From Pseudomonas sp. SCA2728.1_7 (lineage in GTDB: Bacteria; Pseudomonadota; Gammaproteobacteria; Pseudomonadales; Pseudomonadaceae), in assembly GCF_018138145.1 (NCBI RefSeq), contig NZ_CP073104.1:744001-808000 (forward strand): DNA of 64,000 nucleotides. The letters are read 5' to 3'. The notes beneath the pieces are model-generated. The model saw only the letters and a list, made by a program, of their open reading frames with translations. It was not told the origin of the DNA and did no database searches. The position numbers and the translations under genes are program-made. This document shows positions 27,442 through 35,825 of the stretch, one piece after another (the first letter of the stretch is position 1; each line of letters begins with the position of its first letter).

Positions 27442-28476
27442 TCAGCTATTACACAGACAGCTCAGAAGATGGCCTTGCGAAATCGAACCCTTATAAAGCC
27501 CAACTTCATCCACCACCGGCATGGGAGTTGACGAGGCCGCAACCAGATGAAAGATGTCGCGAAGAGACGCTTCCGCTTTAATCGGCGTTTGCCCGCCCGG
27601 TATATAAGCGACATTGCAATCCTGTTGCGCGATATCACCCGCTTTCAGAATGCGACTGGTGTCGAAGCCATTAAAGAAATCGCGAACATATTTATTCACC
27701 GGGTTGCACAGAAGTTCACGCGGCGTGCCGATTTGCACCACGCGCCCGCCTTCCATGATCGCAATGCGGTGACCGATGCGAACCGCTTCTTCTATATCGT
27801 GGGAGATGAAAATGATCGTGCGGTCCTGCTCGGCCTGCAGCTTGATCAGTTCGCCCTGCATTTCGCTGCGAATCATCGGATCGAGTGCCGAGAAGGCTTC
27901 GTCCATCAGCAGAATGGCGGGATCGTTGGCCAGCGCGCGGGCCAGGCCGACGCGTTGCTGCATGCCGCCGGAGAGTTGGTGAGGAAAGCTCAACTCCTGC
28001 CCCGAAAGTCCGACCTGCTCCAGTGCGCCCATCGCGCGGCAATAGCGTTCTTTCTCGCTGACACCGCTGATTTCCAGGCCGAAGCTGACGTTGTCGATGA
28101 CGCTCATGTGCGGCATCAAAGCAAACGACTGGAAGACCATGCCCATGTCTTTGCGGCGAACCTGCAACAAGTCCTTGTCGCCCAGGCCAGTGATTTCCTT
28201 GCCATTGAGAAAGATCTGCCCGGAGGTCGGTTCGATCAACCGGTTGAACAATCTGACCATGGTCGATTTGCCCGAACCGGACAAACCCATGATGACGAAA
28301 ATCTCACCACGGCGAACCGAGAAGTTGGCATCAAAAACACCAATCGCCTGACCGGTCTTTTTGAACACTTCAGCTTTTGATGCGCCTTCTTTAACCATTT
28401 TCATGGCAAGTGCTGGCTGCGTACCGAAGACTTTGAAAACATTCTTTACGCAAATGATCTCGTCGGAACTTGTCAT
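27442..28476 (-). CDS. proV: ProV-like glycine betaine/proline ABC transporter ATP-binding protein
   Basis: This 344-residue ATPase has Walker A GLSGSGKST (about 64-72), signature LSGGMQQRVGLARAL, Walker B ILLMDEAFSALD and the H-loop FISHDIEEA. A C-terminal CBS-like extension is reduced compared with ProV. I place the start at ATG 28476, preceded by GAAGGAGG. A frame opening six codons earlier uses that ribosome site as coding sequence and is less likely. It is the first gene of the minus-strand importer operon. Confidence 0.93.
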   Translation of the reverse strand: MTSSDEIICVKNVFKVFGTQPALAMKMVKEGASKAEVFKKTGQAIGVFDANFSVRRGEIFVIMGLSGSGKSTMVRLFNRLIEPTSGQIFLNGKEITGLGDKDLLQVRRKDMGMVFQSFALMPHMSVIDNVSFGLEISGVSEKERYCRAMGALEQVGLSGQELSFPHQLSGGMQQRVGLARALANDPAILLMDEAFSALDPMIRSEMQGELIKLQAEQDRTIIFISHDIEEAVRIGHRIAIMEGGRVVQIGTPRELLCNPVNKYVRDFFNGFDTSRILKAGDIAQQDCNVAYIPGGQTPIKAEASLRDIFHLVAASSTPMPVVDEVGLYKGSISQGHLLSCLCNS

Positions 28477-28843
28477 ACCTTGCCTCCTTCGCATCGTGCA
28501 TCTTTCGCATTAAGCGACAGGCAAACGAGCAAAAATAATTGTAAGCGGCAGCGGTAATGAATAGATGTCTTCACGACGGGCTTCCTTTTATTATTTTTGA
28601 GGTCCCAGGAAAAAGGGATGTTTCAAATCTATTAGCATCACCCCGCTTAATCCAACTACATTTACAGGGGCAATTCGATAACGTCGGGTTATCGGTTGCG
28701 ACGACAGCCACTGCCGAGTGCCGCGTCAGCACCATGAGCGACCGGGTCTATCCCCGCAGCGACGCTCGCGTAGCCCTCCCCGCACGGTTCCGTTACCCTC
28801 CTCGCGCTTCGATGGGGAGCTGTATCGTTAGGAGAGTGTACGA
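28477..28843 (+). promoter_or_regulatory. proVWX / LysR divergent regulatory region
   Basis: This 367-bp gene-free region separates proV (leftward) and the LysR gene (rightward). Its first half is AT-rich (28530-28670), unlike the neighbouring genes, and should hold the proV promoter. A perfect LTTR-type dyad lies at 28676-28694. I see no small gene in it. Confidence 0.6.
28676..28694 (+). promoter_or_regulatory. LysR-type box between proV and LysR gene
   Basis: CGATAAC-GTCGG-GTTATCG is a perfect 7-bp inverted repeat with a 5-bp spacer. Its core ATAAC-N5-GTTAT fits the T-N11-A rule of LTTR sites. It sits 150 bp before the LysR gene start and 200 bp before proV, where an autoregulator and activator would bind. 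Confidence 0.6.
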
Positions 28844-29803
28844 ATGAGCAAGCATGTCGACCCTGACACCATCCTGCTGAAAATGCCGTCCTTGAGGGCT
28901 GTGAAGGCATTTGTCGCCGCGGCCAAATACGAAAGCTTCACCCGTGCGGCGGAGGCGTTGTGCGTTTCGCAAGCCGCCATCAGCCGGCAGATCCGTGAGC
29001 TGGAAAGCTATCTGGGCGCGCAACTGTTTACCCGGGTCGGCCGTGCGGTGGAACTGACGGCCGCCGGCGCGGTGTTCTTTGATGCCGCGCAACTGTCGTT
29101 CGTCAATATCGCCCAGGCTGCCGAACGCATTCGCAGCAGCCAGTCGACCAAGAAGGTGCTCACCGTTTGTTGCTCGCCGGCCTTTTCCGCACTGTGGCTG
29201 TCGAATCATCTGCAGGAGTTCTTCGCGCAGTGCCCGGACATCGAACTCAACCTGATCACCACGCAGAACTTTCTGACCATGGAACCCGGTGTGCAGCCGG
29301 ACATCTTCATCACCAAGATTTCGCGCATCCGTGATGGTTATAGAAGCTACCCGTTGTGCCACGACGTGATTTACCCGGTGTGCACCCCGCAGTATCTGGA
29401 GAAGCACCCAGAGATTTCGACGATCGAAGGCGTGCGCGATTCGGCCCTGCTCAACCTGAGTCCCTATGGCCGCTCGCAAGTCGCCGAACATGTCGACTGG
29501 GGCGTGTGGCTGGCATTTCAGGCCATCGATATCGATGACCGTCCGACCAACAGCCCGCAAATCTTCAACGCCAACGACTACAACCTGCTCATCAGTATGG
29601 TCCTGACCCATCAGGGCATTGCATTGGGCTGGAATCACTTGGTCACGGGATTGGTGCAGCAAGGTCTGCTGGTGCGACCGATCGAGCAACAGGTGCAATT
29701 GCGCAATAGCTGGCACTACCTGAGCTGTCGCGAAAGCTCCGAAAACGAAGACGAACTGCGGCGTTTTCGCGAATGGATTCTGGCGAAGTTTCCCCGCCGT
29801 TAA
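28844..29803 (+). CDS. LysR-family regulator (GcvA-like)
   Basis: This 319-residue LTTR has its HTH at residues 17-75 (MPSLRAVKAFVAAAKYESFTRAAEAL, VSQAAISRQIRELE) and a GcvA-type effector domain after it. TAGGAGAG precedes the ATG. It lies between the importer operon and the PrpD and Rieske genes, with a perfect LTTR dyad in the shared promoter region. It probably controls both arms of the cluster together with the GlxA-type regulator. Confidence 0.9.
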   Translation: MSKHVDPDTILLKMPSLRAVKAFVAAAKYESFTRAAEALCVSQAAISRQIRELESYLGAQLFTRVGRAVELTAAGAVFFDAAQLSFVNIAQAAERIRSSQSTKKVLTVCCSPAFSALWLSNHLQEFFAQCPDIELNLITTQNFLTMEPGVQPDIFITKISRIRDGYRSYPLCHDVIYPVCTPQYLEKHPEISTIEGVRDSALLNLSPYGRSQVAEHVDWGVWLAFQAIDIDDRPTNSPQIFNANDYNLLISMVLTHQGIALGWNHLVTGLVQQGLLVRPIEQQVQLRNSWHYLSCRESSENEDELRRFREWILAKFPRR

Positions 29804-29944
29804 TTCAGTCGGCACAGACGTCGGCTGATTTGGTTATCAATAGCCCGCCGAAAATGTTGCTAGAGCGGCACCCTCCCCCTGGCTCATTGTTGAGCAGCGC
29901 CGGCCATGATCGGCCCGGCTCAACTCACAGGAAGGGATTGTTGA

Positions 29945-31318
29945 ATGTCACTCTTCGAATTCTGTCGCAACTTTGATTTCCTCGATGCCCCGCTCAAGAC
30001 CCGCGCAATTGTGCAGGACAGTCTGCTGGATATCGTCGGCGTCATGGCCGGCGCGGCCAGCAATGACACCACCAGCGCGATGCGGCGTTTTGCCGAACTG
30101 CATTACCCAGCGGGTGCCTATAGCAGTCGCCTGATCTTCGGCGGGCAGCGTGTCAACGTGCTCGGTGCGGCTTGGGCCGGAGGTTTCAGCGCTGACAGCC
30201 TCGATGCCCACGAAGGCCACTTCAAATCCAAGGGGCACGCCGGAGCGACCGTTGTTCCCGCCGTGCTTGCCCTCGCCGATGCGCTGCATCATCAAGGCCA
30301 GTCGATCAGCGGCCATGAACTGCTCACTGCCCTTTGCATCGGTTATGAAACGGCACTGCGGGCAGGTTCGGCCTTGATGGCGACCTCGCCGACTTATCAC
30401 GCATCGGGTGGTTTTTCCGCGCTGGGCGTTGTCTGCGCCGGCGCGCGCATGCTGGGCTTTGATGAGCCGACCTTTCGCCACGCCTTGGGCATCGCCGAAT
30501 ACTTCAGTGCACGCTGTCCGATGATGCGCGTGGTGCAAGCGCCGACCATGCTGCGCGATGCCCACGGTGCAGGCGCATATGCGGGATTGAACGCCTTGCT
30601 CATGGCCCGGGAAGGCATCACCGGTGCGCCGGCAGAAACGGTTGAAGACGTCACCGTCGCCGAATACTGGAACGACATCGGTGCACGTTGGGAGATCGAC
30701 AGTCAGTACTTCAAACCCTGGCCAGTTTGCCGCTGGGCACAACCGGCGCTGACCGCCATGCTCCAATTGCAGCGGGAAAACCCTCAACTCGATGCCGACT
30801 CGATAGAAACCGTTCGTGTGGAAACGTTCTACGAGTCGATGTGTTTACAGGGGCATACGCCGAGTGACGCCGATGAGGCGCAGTACGCCCTCGCCTTTCC
30901 GCTGGCAGCACTGATTGTCAGGGGCAAGGTCGGTCCGGAAGAGGTCACCGGGGCGGCGATTTTTGCCGAAGACATTCTGGCACTGAGCCGCCGTATCGAA
31001 GTCGTCGAAGCCGCCGATATCTCGGCCCGATTCCCCGACGAAATCCTCTCCCGATTGACCATTACCCTGAAGAACGGTGCGGTGCTGGTGAGTCCGGTCA
31101 CCGCCGCGCGGGGCGATCCCGAAACGGCTCTGAGTGGTGAAGAGCTGAGCCAGAAATTTGATCTGTTCGCCAGCGGTCTCGGTGTAGAGCGCAGTGCCGC
31201 GGTGAAAGCGGCGATCAAACACATCGCTCAATCCAGTTGCGCCATTACTGCTCTTGCGCCGATTTTTCACGCCGTTGCGGCACACCAGTCAAACCCCATC
31301 GATAACGCCAACGCATGA
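29945..31318 (+). CDS. MmgE/PrpD family protein
   Basis: This 457-residue protein shows the MmgE/PrpD fold. The N-terminal helical domain carries RAIVQDSLLDIVGVMAGAA and GLNALLMAREGITGAP. The HEGHF-like loop SADSLDAHEGHFKSKGHAGATVVPA (about 79-103) is the family's active-site region, and KPWPVCRWAQPAL follows near 258. Known members dehydrate 2-methylcitrate, decarboxylate cis-aconitate or epimerise iminodisuccinate. The substrate here is unknown. Its place between a LysR regulator and a betaine-type Rieske oxygenase suggests a part in the same pathway, perhaps epimerisation. AGGAAGGGA precedes the ATG. Confidence 0.88.
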   Translation: MSLFEFCRNFDFLDAPLKTRAIVQDSLLDIVGVMAGAASNDTTSAMRRFAELHYPAGAYSSRLIFGGQRVNVLGAAWAGGFSADSLDAHEGHFKSKGHAGATVVPAVLALADALHHQGQSISGHELLTALCIGYETALRAGSALMATSPTYHASGGFSALGVVCAGARMLGFDEPTFRHALGIAEYFSARCPMMRVVQAPTMLRDAHGAGAYAGLNALLMAREGITGAPAETVEDVTVAEYWNDIGARWEIDSQYFKPWPVCRWAQPALTAMLQLQRENPQLDADSIETVRVETFYESMCLQGHTPSDADEAQYALAFPLAALIVRGKVGPEEVTGAAIFAEDILALSRRIEVVEAADISARFPDEILSRLTITLKNGAVLVSPVTAARGDPETALSGEELSQKFDLFASGLGVERSAAVKAAIKHIAQSSCAITALAPIFHAVAAHQSNPIDNANA

Positions 31319-31399
31319 ATTGCCCACAGCAAATGTCGTTTGTGACGTCAGTCCTGGGCCATATAGGCTGAGAACCATGTCGCCTATGGGAGGATAAAA

Positions 31400-32635
31400 A
31401 TGAACAATAAAGAAAGCGTTTTTGACCTGATTGCACAGCGTAAAGCTTGGCACTCGTTGCCCGGCGCTCTTTACAGCAGTGAAAGCGTTTACCGCCAGGA
31501 TCTTGAGCAGATCTGGCACAAGGACTGGATCTTCGCCGGCCACACCTTTGAAATCACCAAGCCGGGGCAGTATTTCACCCTGCAGATCGGTGACTATCCC
31601 GTCGCAGTGGTACGCGGCAAAGACGGTGAGGTCCGGGCATTCCATAACGCCTGCCGTCACCGAGGCGCGAAAATCTGTGAGGCCGATCACGGCAAAGTGG
31701 CGAAGATGGTTTGCCCGTATCACAAGTGGACGTACGAGCTGGATGGCAACCTGCTGTTCGCCGGCAACATGGGCCAGGATTTCGACAAGTCCCAATACAG
31801 TCTGAAAAACGTTCACTGCGAGATCGTCGATACCTACATTTATGTCTGCGTCGCCGCCAAGGCCCCGGACTTCGAGGGTTTCCGCAAAGCCGTCAGCCCT
31901 TTCGTAGCGCCGCATTACCTTGAAAACTGCAAAGTGGCGTTCGAGTCGAACATCGTCGAGAAAGGCAACTGGAAACTGGTCTTCGAAAACAATCGCGAGT
32001 GCTATCACTGCGACGGGTCGCACCCGGAGTTGCTGCATTCGTTCGTCGATAACCTGTCGGTGGGCGGCGTCAGTGGCGAAGATGATCCAGAGCTGTCGGC
32101 TTACTGGTCCAAGTGCGAGAGCGCCGGACTGCCAAGCCGTTTGGTGATGGACATCAACGGCCAGTTCCGCATGACCCGTATTCCGCTGTCATCCGGTGCC
32201 GTCAGCTACACCATGGATGGCAAACCGGCCGTTGCCGGTCGCCTGGACAAGACAGCTGAAGCGGACATCGGCGCGCTGCTGTACTTCCACTATCCGTCCA
32301 CCTGGAATCACTTCCTCGGTGACCACGCGCTGAGCTTCCGCGTGCTGCCGATCAGCGCCACGGAAACATTGGTCACCACCAAATGGCTGGTACCCGAAAG
32401 CGCAGTGGAAGGCGTTGATTACGATATCGAGCGCCTGACCAAAGTCTGGATTGCCACCAACGATCAGGACCGCACGCTGGTCGAGGGCACTCAGCGTGGC
32501 GTGACCTCCCCTTCGTATGAGCCGGGTCCTTATTCGGAAACCGCCGAGACCGGCGTTTGCCAGTTCGATGACTGGTACTGCGCGACCATGATGGATCGGC
32601 TCAAAGGCCCTATCCCGTTGAAGTCTGTTGGCTGA
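31400..32635 (+). CDS. GbcA-like Rieske oxygenase (betaine demethylase type)
   Basis: This 411-residue Rieske non-haem iron oxygenase alpha subunit has the 2Fe-2S site CRHRGAKIC...CPYHKW (about residues 86-112). The mononuclear iron site ENNRECYHCDGSHPELL (about 196-212) carries the bridging acid and two His. The long shared stretches, including TLVTTKWLV...AVEGVDYD and ATNDQDR, make it close to glycine betaine monooxygenase GbcA and stachydrine demethylase. It should N-demethylate a quaternary or tertiary amine. The usual reductase gene (GbcB-like) is absent nearby, so it must borrow one. GGGAGGA precedes the ATG. Confidence 0.9.
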   Translation: MNNKESVFDLIAQRKAWHSLPGALYSSESVYRQDLEQIWHKDWIFAGHTFEITKPGQYFTLQIGDYPVAVVRGKDGEVRAFHNACRHRGAKICEADHGKVAKMVCPYHKWTYELDGNLLFAGNMGQDFDKSQYSLKNVHCEIVDTYIYVCVAAKAPDFEGFRKAVSPFVAPHYLENCKVAFESNIVEKGNWKLVFENNRECYHCDGSHPELLHSFVDNLSVGGVSGEDDPELSAYWSKCESAGLPSRLVMDINGQFRMTRIPLSSGAVSYTMDGKPAVAGRLDKTAEADIGALLYFHYPSTWNHFLGDHALSFRVLPISATETLVTTKWLVPESAVEGVDYDIERLTKVWIATNDQDRTLVEGTQRGVTSPSYEPGPYSETAETGVCQFDDWYCATMMDRLKGPIPLKSVG

Positions 32636-32651
32636 TCTGCGTTAACCCTGC

Positions 32652-32693
32652 TCCCTGCCAGCATCCCGACGGTTGCTGGAAGGGAATCTTTCG
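32652..32693 (+). terminator. terminator-like hairpin after Rieske gene
   Basis: TCCC..CCAGCA pairs with TGCTGG..GGGA, with a 2-base internal loop, and is followed by ATCTTTCG. It begins 17 bases after the stop and ends the betaine-type cluster. Confidence 0.55.
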
Positions 32694-32762
32694 TCTCGAA
32701 AAGCTGTTATTCCGGCTCGTCGCCAAAAAAGCCGTGAGACACCGATAAGGATGTCCGCCTCA

Positions 32763-33914
32763 ATGAACACCTCGACGTCATCTTTGGCAGCTTATGCAAA
32801 CCACGGCGAACGCGTGTCCACGCGCATCGTATTTTTGATCACCGGCATCGTGATGTCGGCCTGGGCACCACTCGTTCCGTTGGTGAAAGCGCGTACCGGA
32901 CTGGACGACGGCGGACTGGGCCTGTTGTTGCTGGGATTTGGTATCGGCTCGATCGTCGCCATGCCGTTTGCCGGCTACCTGACCGCACGTTTTGGCTGCA
33001 AACCGGTGATCATCTGCTCGACTGTCGCGTTGTGTTCAGTGCTGCCGATGCTGAGCCATCTGACATGGCTGCCGGGGCTGGCGCTTGCGGTGCTGGGGTT
33101 CGGCGCCAGCATGGGCATGCTCGATTGCGCGATCAATATCCAGTCGATCATTGTTGAAAAGAACAGCGGAGAAACCCTGCAATCCGGCTTCCACGGGCTC
33201 TACAGTGTCGGCGGTATCGCCGGCGCCGGGGCCATGACGGCGATGCTCAGCCTGGGGCTGGATCCGCTGTTGTCGGTGCTGTGTCTGGTGGCGATTATCC
33301 TCGCCGCGCTGTACAAGGCTGCGCCAGGTTTGTTGCCCTATGGCACGGAGAGAGACGGCCCGTTGTTGGCGCTGCCAAGGGGGATCGTGCTGCTGTTGGG
33401 CTGTCTGTGTTTCATTGTTTTCCTGACGGAAGGCGCCATGCTCGACTGGAGCGCGGTTTTCCTCGCCTCGCAACGCGCAATGGAACCCAGCTACGCCGGT
33501 TTGGGCTATGCGAGTTTTGCGGCGGCGATGACGCTCGGGCGTCTGACTGGAGATGCCATCGTCAGCCGGCTGGGTGGCGTTCGCGTGGTGGCGCTGGGCG
33601 GGATTTGCGCGGCGGCGGGCATGCTGGTTTCGCTTGTGTTCGAGAGCTGGCAGGCTGCATTGCTGGGCTATGCCTTGGTCGGCATCGGCTGCTCGAACAT
33701 TGTTCCAGTGCTGTTTACCGCTGCGGGTCGACAACAGCGCATGCCGCAGCGCACCGCGATTCCGGCGATCATTTCCATGGGCTACGCCGGCATTCTCATG
33801 GGCCCGGCGTTTATCGGCATGGTTGCGCATCTCAGTACGCTGGTGGTCGCTTTGGGTGGCTTGGTTTTTCTGTTGTTGTTTGTCAGTTACGCCGCGAGAT
33901 TTTTGAAAGCCTGA
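32763..33914 (+). CDS. MFS transporter (YbjJ-like)
   Basis: This 383-residue major facilitator has about 12 hydrophobic segments. The start shows RIVFLITGIVMSAWAPLVPLVKARTGLDDGGLG, typical of the YbjJ group, and CAINIQSIIVEKNSG with QSGFHGLYSVGGIAGAG follows. Substrate unknown. The start is uncertain: an ATG at 32751 sits directly on the AAGG ribosome site, so I prefer the ATG at 32763, about 11 bases downstream of AAGGA. Alone in its orientation, with unrelated genes on both sides. Confidence 0.85.
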   Translation: MNTSTSSLAAYANHGERVSTRIVFLITGIVMSAWAPLVPLVKARTGLDDGGLGLLLLGFGIGSIVAMPFAGYLTARFGCKPVIICSTVALCSVLPMLSHLTWLPGLALAVLGFGASMGMLDCAINIQSIIVEKNSGETLQSGFHGLYSVGGIAGAGAMTAMLSLGLDPLLSVLCLVAIILAALYKAAPGLLPYGTERDGPLLALPRGIVLLLGCLCFIVFLTEGAMLDWSAVFLASQRAMEPSYAGLGYASFAAAMTLGRLTGDAIVSRLGGVRVVALGGICAAAGMLVSLVFESWQAALLGYALVGIGCSNIVPVLFTAAGRQQRMPQRTAIPAIISMGYAGILMGPAFIGMVAHLSTLVVALGGLVFLLLFVSYAARFLKA

Positions 33915-33922
33915 TGCGCGGG

Positions 33923-34486
33923 TCACAAGCCTTTGGAACATTGATCGGCTTGAAGGAAATCTTTTAGCGAAGCCTGATAAATGGCCAGTGGTCGTTTCTC
34001 GGGCTCAAACAGCGCAAACGGAATCATCACGAGATGTGAAACCGTTGTGGCGCTGACTGAGTAAGTTCTCTGCCTGCAAAAGCCGTTATCTTTATTCAGG
34101 GTGAAATCAAACTTGTACAGGTCTGGCCTTGTGCACCAGCTCGGAATCAAGCCAAAACTCAAACCCGTCAAATACTCTTGTGTGCAAGCGCCACCCAATG
34201 AAAATTCCGAGACTTTTATTTCCAATGCAGGCAGTTTCGAAGCTACAGGCCCGGATCTGTGATCCTGTGCATTTGGAAACATGCTTTTTGTCAGCGCGTA
34301 GGCGTCTTTGCCAAGGCGACTGTTTTTCCAGGGAGAGTCTATTTCGTAACTGAAGCTGGAGATGATTTCCTGTGTTCCAGTTCCGACGTGTTCGTTGATT
34401 GTCGGCACGGTCGCATAGGAGGTACAGCCGGAACACAGCATCGCGACACTGACAACAACACATCCATGGGCTATTAAGCGGCGCAT
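33923..34486 (-). CDS. putative lipoprotein, YceK-like
   Basis: This 187-residue protein has a short signal and a Cys-rich lipobox region ending LCSGC (Cys21 as lipid site). The -3 residue is Cys rather than Leu, so the box is imperfect. The mature start (TSYATVPTINEHVGTGTQE) and the GLSFGLIPSWCTRP...HLVMIPFALF blocks resemble small Pseudomonas lipoproteins of the YceK type. Function unknown. It lies 18 bp downstream of the phospholipase-like gene on the same strand, so the two are probably co-transcribed. Confidence 0.6.
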   Translation of the reverse strand: MRRLIAHGCVVVSVAMLCSGCTSYATVPTINEHVGTGTQEIISSFSYEIDSPWKNSRLGKDAYALTKSMFPNAQDHRSGPVASKLPALEIKVSEFSLGGACTQEYLTGLSFGLIPSWCTRPDLYKFDFTLNKDNGFCRQRTYSVSATTVSHLVMIPFALFEPEKRPLAIYQASLKDFLQADQCSKGL

Positions 34487-34504
34487 TCTAAATTTCAGTC
34501 CCCA

Positions 34505-35437
34505 TTATTGATCAGCCATTGCACTGGCGTTTTTCTGGCCTGCTTCGGCCAGCTTCTTTTGCACATAAAAGAGCATCAACACCGAATTGCTCTGAGCCTG
34601 GCGAGACTGTTGTTCGAACAACGCCACAAGCTCTTCTTCACGCTTGCACCCAGCATTGACATTGCCCTTTGCAAATTCGCAGGTACCGTATTGGCCCCAG
34701 CCTTTGCGGGCTTCATCGGTGTCTCGCGCGGGGTAAACCCAATACGCGTTCCATGCACCGTCGACGACAGGTTTACCAGCCGCGTCTATCTGCTCTATCG
34801 CCTGCAAGGTGGCTGTCGCGGCGGCGTCCAGAAAACGTTGAGGTGTGGCATCGGCTTTACCTGCCTCATCACGAAGCGCCTGACACTGCGCTTCAGACAA
34901 ACCGAACACTGGCAGCGCTTCAATACTCTCGAACTCATCAAACGGATCGGGATCATTGCCCGGCAACTTGGCGTGGTAAGCCGGGACTACATGGCCGGGT
35001 ACACTCATGTCCTGTATGTAATGCAAGACCCTTCCCGCTTGCTCGTATACCGCAACGGGATCGGCATCAGGTTCCGCCAGCAGCTCGTTCAGCTTCTCAA
35101 TGCGTTTGGAAAAAATCACATCCAGGCTGCGATTGGCGAACCAGAATGGCTCAAGCTTTTTGTTGCGGTTGTAGAAGTGCCAATTGGTAGCGCGCAGAGG
35201 GAGCGTCAGCAGGTTTGAATCCTCAGCGTCAGTGCCTGCCGCCGAAGCCTCGGCCAACTGCTCGGGCAACTTCACCCCCGGGCAGCGTTGATACGCCTGC
35301 GCTGCTCTCAGTGCATAGGCCGAATGCAGGTCGGGGTTGAAGCCGAAGGCCGGGGTTGAAGGGTTGAACAGCAGCGATAGACCAAATGCTGCGAGGTAAC
35401 GTGTTGCGGTTGTTCGGCCTATCGGGGTGGCTTCCAT
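34505..35437 (-). CDS. secreted zinc-dependent phospholipase C-like protein
   Basis: This 310-residue protein has an N-terminal hydrophobic signal (YLAAFGLSLLFNPSTPAFG). The helical P1-nuclease/zinc-phospholipase C pattern follows: HSAYALRAA near the mature N terminus, NWHFYNR (about 85-91), HYIQDMSVPGHVVPAYH (about 140-156, metal ligands H, D and H) and a Glu/Asp-rich stretch after it. It probably hydrolyses a phosphodiester outside the cytoplasm. The substrate is unknown. A lipoprotein gene follows closely. The ATG at 35437 has a GGAG ribosome site about 10 bases upstream. Confidence 0.75.
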   Translation of the reverse strand: MEATPIGRTTATRYLAAFGLSLLFNPSTPAFGFNPDLHSAYALRAAQAYQRCPGVKLPEQLAEASAAGTDAEDSNLLTLPLRATNWHFYNRNKKLEPFWFANRSLDVIFSKRIEKLNELLAEPDADPVAVYEQAGRVLHYIQDMSVPGHVVPAYHAKLPGNDPDPFDEFESIEALPVFGLSEAQCQALRDEAGKADATPQRFLDAAATATLQAIEQIDAAGKPVVDGAWNAYWVYPARDTDEARKGWGQYGTCEFAKGNVNAGCKREEELVALFEQQSRQAQSNSVLMLFYVQKKLAEAGQKNASAMADQ

Positions 35438-35825
35438 GCTGTTGATCTCCAGAAACGTGCGTTATTGCGCAACACTTACCGTACACGAGGCAATTTAGCA
35501 CTTGGGTGATGGCAAAAAGCTGTTTTTTCTCCGTCCGCTCAGGACAAGCATAAATGGCAACACCTGCGTCCTAACGTCGCAGCAAACAGCTCTTGGCAAA
35601 TCCTGCACAAGCCTTAGAATCCCGCGCTCTCTTGCGGCCCCCATCGGTGGCTGCCTGCATCACTGTCACAAAAACGCGTACCTGAATGGCTGGCCACACC
35701 TCGTTGACGAGTGGCCGACTCAACCGCCCTGCCCGTTCGGCAGGCATTCGCACCACACATTTTTTCGGCTTGGCAATCGCATGCGCAGAGGCGCACGTTG
35801 CGCTGTTCGATCTCTAGAGGTTTTT
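35438..35825 (+). promoter_or_regulatory. 388-bp intergenic region with a sigma70-like promoter
   Basis: This gene-free stretch separates the phospholipase-like gene (leftward) and the MFS gene (rightward). TTGGCA (35593-35598) and TAGAAT (35615-35620) are 16 bases apart, a good sigma70 match reading rightward. Use of it would leave a 5' leader of about 200 nt before 35826. I see no recognisable riboswitch or small gene. Confidence 0.45.

Noticed and set aside
28557..28847. 96-codon frame upstream of the LysR gene
   Set aside because: It spans the AT-rich promoter region and the LTTR dyad, has no ribosome site, and resembles no family.
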